Shown here in pieces: positions 33,909-48,075 of a stretch of DNA of 64,000 nt. The first letter of the stretch is position 1, and every line of letters starts with the position of its first letter. Both the position numbers and the translations under genes were made by a program. Source of the DNA: Carallia brachiata. Taxonomy: Eukaryota; Streptophyta; Magnoliopsida; Malpighiales; Rhizophoraceae. The notes below the pieces were generated by a model that saw nothing but the letters and a program-made list of their open reading frames with translations, was not told where the DNA came from and did no database searches. The stretch is from the NCBI GenBank assembly GCA_021464245.1, contig JADCRB010000006.1, positions 1,877,621 to 1,941,620 on the forward strand, in the 5' to 3' direction.

Positions 33909-35974
33909 AAGATTTTCAAGTGATTTGAATAGTGAAAATAACTTGAGGATATTATGAAAATTTTGAATTATATAATTGTTGACCATTGTTTAAAAATTGT
34001 TGCTAATACATGTGTAAATTTCTATATTGCAAGCAACAGAAGAGCGTCTTGTGCCAAACAATCCATCAGCTATGATGTTGGGGTTGGGAGGATATCCATC
34101 GTAGCCTTCTTAGGCATGTACCTAGATTTTTACTTTCAATTTTTAAATAGTAAATTAATATAAAGTTAATATTTCTCTATTTCCTATAATAGCAATTATC
34201 ACTCATATCAGTTTCATTTATTACTTGAGATATTTTAAATTTTTTAGTAGCAACTTAGCAGCTGCTGAGCAAGCTAACTGATCTTGCAGTGATTTGCCTC
34301 AATCATCTAAGGATTTGCCTCGCCAAGCATTGAAGTTGTCGGTCTGACACAAGTGACTGATGTGTGAAGGTTATTCATTCGAATATGCAGATTGTTCCTA
34401 CAAGCTCAACAACCTCTGCTCCTATATTTTTCTTGGTTCCTCCCCCTACATCAGGAATGTAGAGAACAAGTATGACACTAGCAAATACACCTCACACTAG
34501 CTATTATGGGCCTCTCTAGAATGTAAGTTACACTTATACGGTGATGCTACTAAGTCCATTTGGTTACAATTTGTTGTTGTTTTCCCTTTGTTGAACCAAA
34601 TTGAACAAAATTTGACCTTATGTTCCATGCTCTTCTCCAAACTTACGTTCCACAAGGCAATTCCTATCAATATGTGTAAGAAAGATGACACCCTTGTCAG
34701 TATTGGCTGCAACTCTATGACGTAAATTTGTTGCTTGTTATAAAAAAATAGCCACCACTATATTGGTATTGGGTTTTAAGGGATGTCTATATTTTGTCAA
34801 GGAACATATGTATGTTTTTAAATTATTAGCAGAAGTTATAGCATATGTTTGGAAGGTTGGAAGTTCAACGTTAGTTGAACAATATGCCTTTGACTACTGG
34901 TGGATGGTACTTTCAAGGACTAACATCAATGTATTGTAACTACCCATATCTAATGTACAATGGCTTTAGTTATAACTACCCTAGTGTCAACAAGTTCCAC
35001 ATAATTCTCATATTTTAGTTTATTCCCCAATTCTTCCAATCTAAATGTGACAATCTTAATTACGAGCATAGACATCGTAATTTCTAACTTGAACCTATCT
35101 TTTAAGAAAATGGTTATAGTTAGATAGTTTTTTTATATTTGTTAATGCATAAGGAAATGAAGACAATCTCAATTAATTATTTTCTATATTTTTTCTTCAA
35201 TTAAATATACACAATTCCAAGAGATACCCAAAAATTTCTTGTTGAATTTCGAAACTAACAGTTTGTATAAATGATAGGGATCTGGACATTAATTTCAACC
35301 GAATTTTTCCCAAATTTGTAAGTGTGCAATTATCATTTTGTTGCAATAAAATGGGAGTTGGTTGCAATTATATATAAAATTGTTGCTTAAAAAGAAAAAA
35401 AAAAAAAGAACATGCTAAAGGAATAAAATAAAATGTTCAAACAAAATACTTAACCACAAAAAAAGTTAGATGAGGAGTTGATACCTTGCAATCGACTACT
35501 TTTTTTTCTGCAACAAAAAATGAAAGTACTTTTTCCTTAGATTTTTTTGTTGCAGAAAAACATCTTGTTTCGAACCAATGATCACTTTTATCTTTTAACC
35601 ATTATTACGGTATGTGGTTAAAATCAAATAAGGCACTTTGATTGAGTGTGCATGATCTATTTTGACACAATAAAAAAGTAGCTTGTTGCAATTACATGAT
35701 AGGTTGATTCAAGTCATTGCCCGAAGTCTATTTGTTTTAGCAATTTTTAAGACTATTACTTAAAATTGGATGTCCGTTACAATTTCACAGTAAGTTGAAC
35801 ACATAGTGACTCCAAAAGAGTATAAAACGAGGATGATATTATTAATGAAAAGCCAATTGAAAAAGTTACTTAAAAAAGAGGTCAGCTTTTGGTGTAGTAG
35901 AGTCCTTATTGTAAAATTGCAACAACTATTTGATTTTTAGTAAAAGCATTTCAAAGTTTTGAAATAATAGGGCT
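33909..35974. other. Gene-free AT-rich DNA right of the FAR1 relic
   Basis: 34,030-34,110 (AEERLVPNNPSA-like text) and 34,880-35,010 (TTGGWYFQGLTSMYCNYPYL) could be worn C-terminal exons of the FAR1-like gene, but this is weak. The rest shows nothing. Confidence 0.35.
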
Positions 35975-36205
35975 TTGGCCACTAACGACTTCTAATTTTT
36001 AGTAAGTCTTTAGAATTTTTGAAACAGATGATTTCAGTTAATAACTTAGAATTGCAATGAACTTCTAATTTTTAGTGACAATTTTTGCAATTTTTGAAAC
36101 AGTGATTAGCCGAATAATAACTAGGAATCACAACGGATTTCTAACTTTCAGTAACAGTTTTTAGAATTCTTGAAATAAATTAGCTTCAGCTAATAACTTA
36201 AACTA
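35975..36205 (+). repeat. Degenerate ~75-85 bp tandem repeat, about three units
   Basis: Each unit runs (A)CTTCTAATTTTTAGTAA, TTTTAGAATTTTTGAAA, then CAGTTAATAACTTAGAAT and GCAATGA, with clear drift between units. A further partial unit is at about 36,500 (AATTGCAACGGACATCTAAT). Confidence 0.6.
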
Positions 36206-36569
36206 TCATGTTATCGAACTCAAATAACACGACAAGGGCTTAGGTGTTGGAAGAAAAACATGATAATAAATACATAGTATTATCACTATAAGCGTGGATT
36301 GACAAATGAGTCCCGGACTCTTTTAGACCAACTTAGTGATTATCTCTCACCCTTTCTCACTCAGACTTACTCGAACAGGTGACTGTCATTATGAATAACT
36401 TGAATTGCAATGATCGGGTATTCGATTAGTTACTATACTAGGAGATGATGTCATCGTGATGCTTAAAAATTCCTATAAAGTTGGGTCCTTACTATGGAAT
36501 TGCAACGGACATCTAATTTTTAGTAACAAGCTTTCAAATTTATGAAACATATGCACTATACGACACATA

Positions 36570-37960
36570 ATTGATTAGTTACTACACTGGTACTTCTTTC
36601 ATATGACAGTGGTACTTCTTTCATACAACACTTATTTTACTTACTACGACATCATTACTTTACTCACTATGACAACATAACTTATTTCAATTCTAGCTTC
36701 ACTGTCTACAAGACCTCTATTGTTATTGTACGACACTTCACCCATTTTCTACGACACATTTATTTCTTTCGTATGATAATTTACTCTTTTCAAATGACAC
36801 TTTTATTTCTTCTATACGACACTTGGGTAATTCCTATAGACACCTTCACTTCATTTGTGCAACACTTGGGTGGTTTCCTATGACACCTTCATTTCAAACA
36901 TATGACACATGGGTGATTCACAATGACACCTTTTTTTTTTTCTATATGAAGCGTGAGTAATTAACTTCTCTTCTTTCTCTCTCTTTTCTCTCCTTCTCTA
37001 GACCTAAAAAATTAGCAAAAATTTTGAAAATTTAAAAAATTCAAAAAAAATCTAAATATTTCCCATATTAAAAACATTTTCAAAATTACAAAATTTTTCT
37101 ATTTTGAACAAGAAATTTTTAAAACTATTCATAAATTTCTAAGAATACTCAATTCAAAAATATTAAATTTTGACAAAATAAAAATTATCATACTTAAAAC
37201 ATTGAAACACTTTAAACATCCAATAAATGAAAAATTTTCTCTTTATTTCTCTACCACTTCTCTCTCTCTTTCTATATCATTTTGTGTATTTGAGGCAAAT
37301 AGATAGAGATGGAGATGGAAGCTAGAGCAAAAGGGAGAAATGAGAGTATAGCTAAAGAGAAAGACAAAGAGGGATGGCAATAAAACATAGAGAAAGAGAT
37401 ATAAGTGGGATGAGAAAGATACATAGATAGAGACAATGAAAAGAGGAATTTTATTTTCCCTAAGACGCCATTATTGCTGTTGTAGGAAACTTGATGCATT
37501 GCCTACAATATTTTTTCTTTTTTCTTACGACAACTATTTCACTCTTTATGGCTCCTTCAATTCCCTGCACAACACTTATCTCATTTCGTACGATACCTTT
37601 AATCCTTTCGTACGACACTTGCTTCACTCCCTACTACACCTTTATATTTATCATACTAATATTTGACTAATTTTCTACGACATTTATAATTCTTTCATAT
37701 GACACTTGCTTCATTATCTCTGACACTTTTATTGTTGTTGTACAATCCTTGATGTATTCCCTACGACACCTAATGCTCCTTTCAAATGACATTTGCTTCA
37801 CTACTTACGACACTTTTATTCTTCTCATATGATACTTGAATCATTATCTATAAAACCTTTATTTTTTTTTTGTACGACACTTGTTTAACTCTCAGCGATA
37901 GTTTAGCATTTGTTTCTTTGACACTTGACTCATTCCTTATGACACATATAAAAATGAACC
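36570..37960 (+). repeat. Field of degenerate TACGACAC(T/C)T-type repeats
   Basis: Words such as TACGACACTTG, TATGACACCTT, TACAACACTT and ACGACACATTTAT recur about every 20-30 bases at 36,570-36,960 and 37,490-37,950, separated by T-rich spacers (CATTCCCTACGACACC, TTTCGTACGACACTTG). The block between (36,960-37,440) is AT-rich with a GA microsatellite at 37,300-37,440. Scattered copies continue to about 39,110. Unit structure looks like two alternating half-units of about 25 bp. Confidence 0.65.
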
Positions 37961-40900
37961 AAAAACTTAATAACTATTTAAAAAGTGCTAAAACTTTGTT
38001 ATTCAATAATCATGTGGAATCAAAAGTATAAAACTTTAAAAAAAAAAAAAATCATAAAAATGAAGCACTTTGAAATTCTAAAAAATTCAAAATTTTGTTT
38101 TTCTCTTTCTTTCTCTCACTCTCTTTCTCTTTCCATCTACCCTTTCGTTTGAGGTAGGTTTTCTACAAATTTTGAGTTTTCGTCATTGGGTTGAAGAAAT
38201 AGTAAAATAAGAGGCGAGTCTATGATTTTTTTTTCTCAAGCCATGTAATTTTATAAAGCAATTCATGCCAATAATTCATAATTTTTGTACCGAAATTTAT
38301 CAAGTTATTATCCTAATTATAATGTTTGTTCTATGTATTTTTTGGGGGTCTTGCTAAGTCTCAAAGAATCCAACTGAAATATAACTTATTTTTACACTCC
38401 TTACGACACTATTTTTGCTGTTCAAATCATTAGTTTTGATTTCTGAATATTTTTACAAATTTTCAAATTTAGATTTTCATAATTACAAAAAAATTTTAAA
38501 CTCAAAAAATACAACATTCAAAAAGAAATCTAGAAAAAAAAATTATAAAACTTTCAAAAAAGATAAAAAGTTTTGAAAAATTTTTGCAATTTAACAAAAA
38601 TCTAAATTTCAAAATAGAGAAAATTAGAAATATCAAAGAAATTTTTGGAATTTAACCAAAAAGAATATTCAAGAATGGGTCAATATCTACGACATGATCA
38701 TATCAGCTTGTATGACCCTTGACTCATTCCTATTGTACCTTTGGTTGAGCAGATGGGTCAACCATTGGTTGCTACTGATGCTAAATATGCTCCTGCCTTT
38801 GTATAGTAGCACACTTTTCTAAGCCACTATCCTTTCCATAAATCTCTGCATACCTTGGCTGGCCAATTAGGTCCACCATTTGATTTTGAGGCCGAATATG
38901 CTTCTTCTTCTCTTTGCTCACCATTATGGTTGACCATTACACTTCTTCTCATAAAATCTAGTGGAAACTCGGCTAGAATCATAAAACATTTTAGTTATCA
39001 TTACAAATTCATTGTCAAACTTAAGTTATGTATGACATTTCAGTAATTTTTGATGACATCTATAAATCATTCATACGACAAATTCATTTACTTGTATGAC
39101 ACTAACATATTTTAATCATAACTTTTTTTGTTCACCATTTATAACCTTCAGAATTAGACAATCGAAAACAAATTACCAAATTATCATATTGGCTACACGT
39201 GTGTGTGGCAACAATATGGGTAGCATTTTTTGGAATACAAAACTTTTCCGAAAAAAATATTTTCAATCAATTTCCTTTTTACTCAATTTTGCTTTGAACC
39301 TTTAATTCAGAAGAATGTGGTGCATCCCTCATTTGTCCACAATGCCTTGACTGGGTGCAGTTTTTCTTCATTGGCAATTTTGTTTTGCTCTTTGTGATCG
39401 ATATTAGGACTTATCACCAAATATGTGTTTCATCATTCTAGGGAGTCCACACACCTAACTAAGAATCGTAGGGTACACACCAAAATACTCATTAAATGTA
39501 GTGAAAAAAAAAAAAAGAAATGCATAATTTAACTATCCAATTCAATGGCTCTACAAGTATATCGCTCAATTTCTAAAGCTAGATTGTTTCTTCCAGATTT
39601 TGTTTCAAGTCAAAATTGGCTGCCATTTCCTAGGATAATCAGCCTCAAGTGATGCCTGCACCAAAATGAAAACATAAATGATAAATTTTAACATGCTAAA
39701 GCAATTTCGTAGAGGTTTAGATCAACTATAAAACAAAATATTGCAAAAAGCCAAAAAAAATTAACTATTAGGAATGAAACAAATGATGTTCAACTTGATT
39801 ACCATGGATGAAGACTAGGTTATGGACGCAAGACACTGCATCAAATATGGTATTTTACCCTAGCTCTTATCTGCTATGGGAACTAAGCATGAAACGTCAT
39901 CTGGTAGCCCAAAATATAAAAGACTTTCCAAAATTATATGGAAAAAAATATGAAAGTAAAAATTAAGCAAATCCAACATCTAGCTAACCATTTTGATAAA
40001 CAAGCAACAAAATCTTCACATTTCAAGTCCTAACTTTATAGCTTTATCCACTAAAATCGATGTAATGCTCCTCAATTGCTGTTTCAACCTAAACATTATA
40101 TATTGTAAAAGTAGCCACATGTGGTAAAGATTAAGATGCAAAAACTTACTAGGAAAAGGGTACGCCACTAGGACCAGGTAAACCTTTCACTACCATATCC
40201 TTTGATACATTACCTGTACCTCATCTCTAGTTCTTTGCTGGATTGTCTACAGTGTAGACTACCTGAAATATGTGATGCTGGAGAAAAAGATGGGCTCATC
40301 TAACTACCTTTTGTAACCAATACAAAAAAATTTTCAGACTTAGAAAGGCAATACCTTCGAATTTTGGATGGCTAGAAGAAAAAGAGCCAAGCTTTTATTT
40401 AAGCAACGTATCATCATGGGAGACATTGGCATAAGTTATGACACCTGTTCATATACTAGGATAAAAAGGACCATATTCATTGTCACTTCGAAAAAAGATG
40501 TGGTATGAAGAGGCCAAATGAAAAGGCCATATTTCATATGCAACAAGACATCAAACATGTACAAAATTGTTAACATGAAGAATTCACCTATACATTTGGC
40601 ATTGCCAATAGCAAACATGTTCAGATCATAATCAGGCTAGTGGGGTAGAAATAAAATTATAAGCATATCAGAGTTAAACGCAGCAAAGAAAAACTAAAAT
40701 AGGCTTACCTAAGTATTGTCATCTGGATTTTTAAAAATGGCGCCACTTGCAATCTAGATAAATACCATTTATTTACTTACAAAAGATTATGCTTGCATAA
40801 ACATTATTATGATAACTCCTAAAAATCTAATGAACATGTTAAAATTATATTGCCAGTTTATGGCACCAACAAAGCATATTAGTGTGTATGCGTGTGTGGG

Positions 40901-41296
40901 TGTGAGAGAGACGACGAACGTGAAAAGAAGAGAAAAATTTTCCTTACTGTCAACTGAGCTTTCAAACTTTCCTTTCAAATCAGTGTCAACATTTGCATCA
41001 TGATTTATGTTTGAGTTGCTATACAACTCATTTGCATTTACATTACAATTAGATTGAACATTCATCTTGTTATGCTCTACACCATTTGCTTCTCAAGCTA
41101 ATCATGGACACAATGCTACAAGTGACAAAGTCATTCATATTAATTAATAAAAAAAACTTCTTTTCCCCAAACGAACATAACAACATTTCTGCAAATTGAT
41201 TATCTTTTTCCTAAACACCATTAGGTCCATTAAAAATGCTAGGACATATCATTTAAGATGCTTAGTTATATGAAATGCACAAGCACATTGGTACCT
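37961..41296. other. Gene-free AT-rich DNA left of the satellite
   Basis: No domain recognised. 38,750-38,800 and 38,860-38,910 share a weak duplication (GGTC(A/C)ACCATT...ATATGCT). A minus-strand frame at 40,787-41,065 (NVQSNCNVNANELYSNSNIN) is Asn-rich and could be an exon, but nothing supports it further. Confidence 0.4.
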
Positions 41297-42474
41297 ATTA
41301 TTTGCAAGAAATGAAGTGATTTAGCCTCTTTATTCAAGCCACAAATGGTCCTACGCAACAAATAAATGCAAATTATGATTTATTGTACACTTATTAAAGG
41401 GAATTGAATACATTTAACACCCCAAAACTTGTTAGAAATCCTTTTTGCATAGAAATAAAAGGTTTTTGTAAGTATTTATACTTCATTTAAGTTCAATTTG
41501 GGTTAAATATGCCATTAAAATGAAAGAAAACCACTTATTTGCAAAAAATGAAGTGATTTAGTCTCTTTATTCATGCCACAAATGGTCTTATGCAACAAAT
41601 AAATGCAAATTATGATCAATTGCACACTTATTAGAGGAAATTCAATGCATTTAACACTCCAAAACGTGTTGAAAACGATTTTTGCATTGAAATTAAAGGT
41701 TTTTGTAAGAATTTATGCTTCATTTAAGTTCAATTTGGGTTAAATAGCCATTAAAATCAATGAAAATCACTTATTTGCAAGAAATGAAGTGATTTAGCTT
41801 CTTTATTCATGCCACAAATAGTCTTATGCAACAAATAAGTGCAAATTATGATCTATTGCACACTTATTAGAGAGAATTGAATGCATTTAACACCCCAAAA
41901 CGTGTTGAAAATGCTTTTTGCAAAGGAATTAAAGGTTTTTGTAGGCATTTCTACTTCATTTAAGTTCAATTTGGGTTAACTATGTCATTAAAATAAAAGA
42001 AAATAACTTATTTGCAAAATAAAGTGATTTAGTGTCTTTATTCATACCGCAAATGATTTTACGCAACAAATAAATGCAAATTATGATCAATTGCACACTT
42101 ATTAGAGGGAATTGAATGCATTTAACACCCCAAAACGTGTTGAAAAGTTCTTTTTGCATTGAAATTAAAGGTTTTTGTGAGCATTTATGCTTCATTTAAG
42201 TTCAATTTGGGTTAAATAGCCATTAAAATCAATGAAAATCACTTATTTGCAAGAAATGAAGTGATTTAGCCTCTTTATTCATGCCACAAAAGGTCTTATG
42301 CTAGAAATAAATGCAAATCATCATCAATTGCACACTTATTAGAGAGAATTGAATGCATTTAACTCCCCAAAAGGTGCTAAATATGCTTTTTGCCTTGAAA
42401 TTAATGGTTTTGTAAGAATTTATACTTCATTTAAGTTCAATTTGGGTTAAATGAGCCATTAAAATGAAAGAAAA

Positions 42475-45275
42475 TCACTTATTTGTAAGAAATGAAATGA
42501 TTTAGTCTCTTTATTCATGCCACAAATGGTCTTAAGTAACAAATAAATTCAAATCATTATTAATTGTACACATATTAGAGAGAATTGAATCCATTTAACT
42601 CTCCAAAAAGTGCCAAATATGCTTTTTGCCTTGAAATTAATGGTTTTGTAAGCATTTATACTTCAGTTAAATTCAATTTGGGTTAAATAAGCCATTAAAA
42701 TGAAAGAAAATCGCTTATTTGCAAGAAATGAAGTGATTTAGCCTCTTTATTCATGTCACAAATGGTCTTATGCAACAAATAAATGTAAATTATGATCAAT
42801 TGCACACTTATTAGAGGGAATTTAATGCATTTAACACCCCAAAAGGTGTTAAAAACGCTTTTTGTATTGAAATTAACGGTTTTTATAAGCATTTATACTT
42901 CATTTAAGTTTAATTTGGGTTAAATAAGTCATTAAAATGAAAGAAAATCCCTTATTTGAAAGGAATGAAGCGATTTAGCCTCATGCCACAAATGGTCTTA
43001 TGCAACTTGTAAATGTAAATCATAATCAATTGCACACTTATTAGAGAGAATTGAATGCATTTAACTCCATAAAAGGTGCTAAATATGCTTTTTGCCTTGA
43101 AATTAGTGGTTTTGTAAGCATTTATACTTCATTTAAGTTCAATTTGGGTTAAATAAGCCATTAAAAGGAAAGAAAGTCACTTATTTGCAAAAAATGAAGT
43201 GATTTGGCCTCTTTATTCATGCCACAAAGGGTTTTATGCAACAAATAAAAGCAAATCATGATCAATTGCACACTTATTAGAGGGGATTGAATGCATTTAA
43301 CACCCCAAAAGATGTTAAATATGCTTTTTACATTGAAATTAACGGTTTTTGTAAGCATTTGTACTTCATTTAAGCAAAAAGAAAGAAAATACTTATTTTA
43401 AAGAAATGAAGTGATTTAACCTCATTATTCGTGCCACAAATGGTCTTATGCAACAAATAAGGGCAAACTATGATCTATTGCACACTTATTAGAGGGAATT
43501 GAATGCATTTAGCACCCCAAAACGTGTAAGAAATGCTTTTTGCATTGAAATTAAAGGTTTTTGAAGGAATTTATACTTCATTGAAGTTCAATTTGGGTTA
43601 AATATGCCATTAAAATGAAAGAAAATCATTTATTTGCAAGAAATAAAGTGATTTAGTCTCTTTATTCAAGCCACAAATGGTCCTATAAAACAAATAAATG
43701 CAAATTATGATCTATTGCACACTTATTAGAGGGAATTGAATCCATTTAACACCCCAAAACTTGTTAGAAATGCTTTCTGCATAGAAATAAAAGGTTTTTG
43801 TAAGTATTTGTGCTTCATTTAAGTTCAATTTGGGTTAAATATGCCATTAAAATGAAAGAAAATCACTTATTTGCAAGAAATGAAGTGATTTAATCTCTTT
43901 ATTCAAGCCACAAATGGTCTTATGCAGCAAATAAATGCAAATTATAATCTATTGCACACTTATTAGAGGGAATTGAATCCATTTAACACCCCAAAACTTG
44001 TTAGAAATGCTTTTTGCATAGAAATAAAAGGTTTTTGTAAGTATTTGTGCTTCATTTAAGTTCAATTTGGGTTAAATATGCCATTAAAATGAAAGGAAAT
44101 CACTTATTTGCAAGAAATGAAGTGATTTAGTCTCTTTATGCAATACACAAATGGTCCTATGCAACAAATAAATGCAAATTATGATCTATTAAACACTTAT
44201 TAGAGGGAATTGAATCCATTTAACACCCCAAAACTTGTTAGAAATGCTTTCTGCATAGAAATAAAAGGTTTTTGTAAGTATTTGTGCTTCATTTAATTTC
44301 AATTTGGGTTAAATTGCCATTAAAATCAATGAAAATCACTTATTTGCAAGAAATGAAGTGATTCAGCCTTTTTATTCATGCCACAAATGGTCTTATGCAA
44401 CAAATAAGTGCAAATTATGATCTATTGCACACTTATTAGAGGAATTGAATGCATTTAACACCCCAAAACGTGTTCGAAATGCTTTTTGCATAGAAATTAA
44501 AGGTTTTTGCAGGCATTTATATTTCCTTTAAGTTCAATTTGAGTTAAATATGCCATTAAAATAAAATAAAACCACTTATTTGCAAAAAATAAAGTGATTT
44601 AGTCTTTTTATTCAAGCCACAAATGATCTTATGCAACAAATAAATCCAAATTATGATCAATTGCACACTTATTAGAGGAAATTGAATGTATTTAACAGAC
44701 CAAAAAGTATTGAAAATGGTTTTTGCATTGAAATTAAAGGTTTTTGTAAGAATTTATGCTTCATTTAAGTTCAATTTGGGTTAAATAGCCATTAAAATCA
44801 ATGAAAATCACTTATTTGCAAGAAATGAAGTGATTTAGTCTCTTTATCCATGTCACAAATGGTCTTGTGCAACAAATAAGTGCAAATTATTATCTATTGC
44901 ACACTTATTAGAGGGAATTCAATGCATTTAACACCCGGAAACGTGTTCAAAATGCTTTTTGCATGGAAATTAAAGGTTTATCTAGGCATTTATACTTCAT
45001 TTAAGTTCAATATGGGTAAAATATGCCATTAAAATAAAAGAAAATCACTTATTTGGAAAAAAATGAAGTGATTTAGTATCTTTATTCATGCCGCAAATGA
45101 TTTTATGCAACAAATAAATGCAAATTATGGTCAATTGCACACTTATTACAGGAAATTGAATGCATTTAACAACCCAAAATGTGGTGAAAATGGTTTTTGC
45201 ATTGAAATTAAAGGTTTTTGCAAGCTTTATACTTCATTTCAGTTCAATTTGGTTTAAATAAGCCATTAAAATGAA
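42475..45275 (+). repeat. Higher-order repeat unit, copy 1 (~2.8 kb)
   Basis: Marker variants set the period. GGAATGAAGCGATTTAGCC is at about 42,961, 45,765, 48,566 and 54,896. The TTGTAAGAAATGAAATGATT variant is at 42,483, 45,291, 48,090 and 54,411. Successive distances are about 2,800, 2,800 and 6,330. One unit is about 12 monomers, and copies 1 and 2 match far better to each other than neighbouring monomers do. Confidence 0.85.
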
Positions 45276-48075
45276 AGAAAATCACTTATTTGTAAGAAAT
45301 GAAATGATTTAGTCTCTTTATTCATGCCACAAATGGTCTTATGCAACAAATAAATTCAAATCATTATTAATTGCACACATATTAGAGAGAATTGAATCCA
45401 TTTAACTCTCCAAAAGGTGCTAAATATGCTTTTTGCCTTGAAATTAATGGTTTTGTAAGCATTTATACTTCAGTTAAATTCAATTTGGGTTAAATAAGCC
45501 ATTAAAATGAAAGAAATCACTTATTTGACAATGAAGTGATTTAGCCTCTTTATTCATGTCACAAATGGTCTTATGCAACAAATAAATGCAAATTATGATC
45601 AATTGCACACTTATTAGAGGGAATTTAATGCATTTAACACCCTAAAAGGTGTTAAAAACGCTTTTTGTATTGAAATTAACGGTTTTTATAAGCATTTATA
45701 CTTCATTTAAGTTTAATTTGGGTTAAATAAGTCATTAAAATGAAAGAAAATCCCTTATTTGAAAGGAATGAAGCGATTTAGCCTCATGCCACAAATGGTC
45801 TTATGCAACTTGTAAATGCAAATCATAATCAATTGGACACTTATTAGAGAGAATTGAATGCATTTAACTCCATAAAAGGTGCTAAATATGCTTTTTGCCT
45901 TGAAATTAGTGGTTTTGTAAGCATTTATACTTTATTTAAGTTCAATTTGGGTTAAATAAGCCATTAAAAGGAAAGAAAGTCACTTATTTGCAAGAAATGA
46001 AGTGATTTGGCCTCTTTATTCATACCACAAGGGTTTTATGCAACAAATAAAAGCAAATCATGATCAATTGCCACTTATTAGAGGGATTGAATGCATTTAA
46101 CACCCCAAAAGATGTTAAATATGCTTTTTACATTGAAATTAACGGTTTTTGTAAGCATTTGTACTTCATTTAAGCAAAAAGAAAGAAAATACTTATTTTA
46201 AAGAAATGAAGTGATTTAGCCTCATTATTCGTGCCACAAATGGTCTTATGCAACAAATAAGGGCAAATTATGATCTATTGCACACTTATTAGAGGGAATT
46301 GAATGCATTTAGCACCCCAAAACGTGTTGGAAATGTTTTTTGCATTGAAATTAAAGATTTTTGAAGGAATTTATACTTCATTTAAGTTCAATTTGGGTTA
46401 AATATGCCATTAAAATGAAAGAAAATCATTTATTTGCAAGAAATAAAGTGATTTAGTCTCTTTATTCAAGTCACAAATGGTCCTATAAAACAAATAAATG
46501 CAAATTATGATCTATTGCACACTTATTAGAGGGAATTGAATCCATTTAATACCCCAAAACTTGTTAGAAATGCTTTCTGCATAGAAATAAAAGGTTTTTG
46601 TAAGTATTTGTGCTTCATTTAAGTTTAATTTGGGTTAAATATGCCCTTAAAATGAAAGAAAATCACTTATTTGCAAGAAATGAAGTGATTTAATCTCTTT
46701 ATTCAAGCCACAAATGGTCTTATGCAGCAAATAAATGCAAATTATAATCTATTGCACACTTAGAGGGAATTGAATCCATTTACACCGCAAAACTTGTTAG
46801 AAATGCTTTTTGCATAGAAATAAAAGGTTTTTGTAAGTATTTGTGCTTCATTTAAGTTCAATTTGGGTTAAATATGCCATTAAAATGAAAGGAAATCACT
46901 TATTTGCAAGTAATGAAGTGATTTAGTCTCTTTAGCAATACACAAATGGTCCTATGCAACAAATAAATGCAAATTATGATCTATTAAACACTTATTAGAG
47001 GGAATTGAATCCATTAACACCCCAAAACTTGTTAGAAATGCTTTCTGCATAGAAATAAAAGGTTTTTGTAAGTATTTGTGCTTCATTTAAGTTCAATTTG
47101 GGTTAAATTGCCATTAAAATCAATGAAAATCACTTATTTGCAAGAAATGAAGTGATTCAGCCTTTTTATTCATGCCACAAATGGTCTTATGCAACAAATA
47201 AGTGCAAATTATGATCTATTGCACACTTATTAGAGGAATTGAATGCATTTAACACCCCAAAACGTGTTCGAAATGCTTTTTGCATAGAAATTAAAGGTTT
47301 TTGCAGGTATTTATACTTCCTTTAAGTTCAATTTGAGTTAAATATGCCATTAAAATGAAATAAAACCACTTATTTGCAAAAAATAAAGTGATTTAGTCTT
47401 TTTATTCAAGCCACAAATGATCTTATGCAACAAATAAATCCAAATTATGATCAATTACACACTTATTAGAGGAAATTGAATGCATTTAACGGAACAAAAA
47501 GTATTGAAAATGGTTTTTGCATTGAAATTAAAGGTTTTTGTAAGAATTTATGCTTCATTTAAGTTCAATTTGGGTTAAATAGCCATTAAAATCAATGAAA
47601 ATCACTTATTTGCAAGAAATGAAGTGATTTAGTCTCTTCATCCATGTCACAAATGGTCTTATGCAACAAATAAGTGCAAATTATTATCTATTGCACACTT
47701 ATCAGAGGGAATTCAATGCATTTAACACCCGAAAACGTGTTCGAAATGCTTTTTGCATGGAAATTAAAGGTTTATCTAGGCATTTATACTTTATTTAAGT
47801 TCAATATGGGTAAAATATGCCATGAAAATAAAAGAAAATCACTTATTTGGAAAAAAAATGAAGTGATTTAGTATCTTTATTCATGCCGCAAATGATTTTA
47901 TGCAACAAATAAATGCAAATTATGGTCAATTGCACACTTATTACAGGAAATTGAATGCATTTAACACCCCAAAACGTGGTGAAAATGGTTTTTGCATTGA
48001 AATTAAAGGTTTTTGCAAGCTTTATACTTTATTTCAGTTCAATTTGGTTTAAATAAGCCATTAAAATGAAAGAAA
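45276..48075 (+). repeat. Higher-order repeat unit, copy 2 (~2.8 kb)
   Basis: Same order of marker monomers as copy 1 and also the CAAGCTTTATACTT variant that ends a unit (45,216 and 48,014, again at 54,345). Confidence 0.85.

Noticed and set aside
40787..41065. Asn-rich minus-strand frame, possible exon
   Set aside because: No homologous domain, no supporting neighbouring exons that I could trace.
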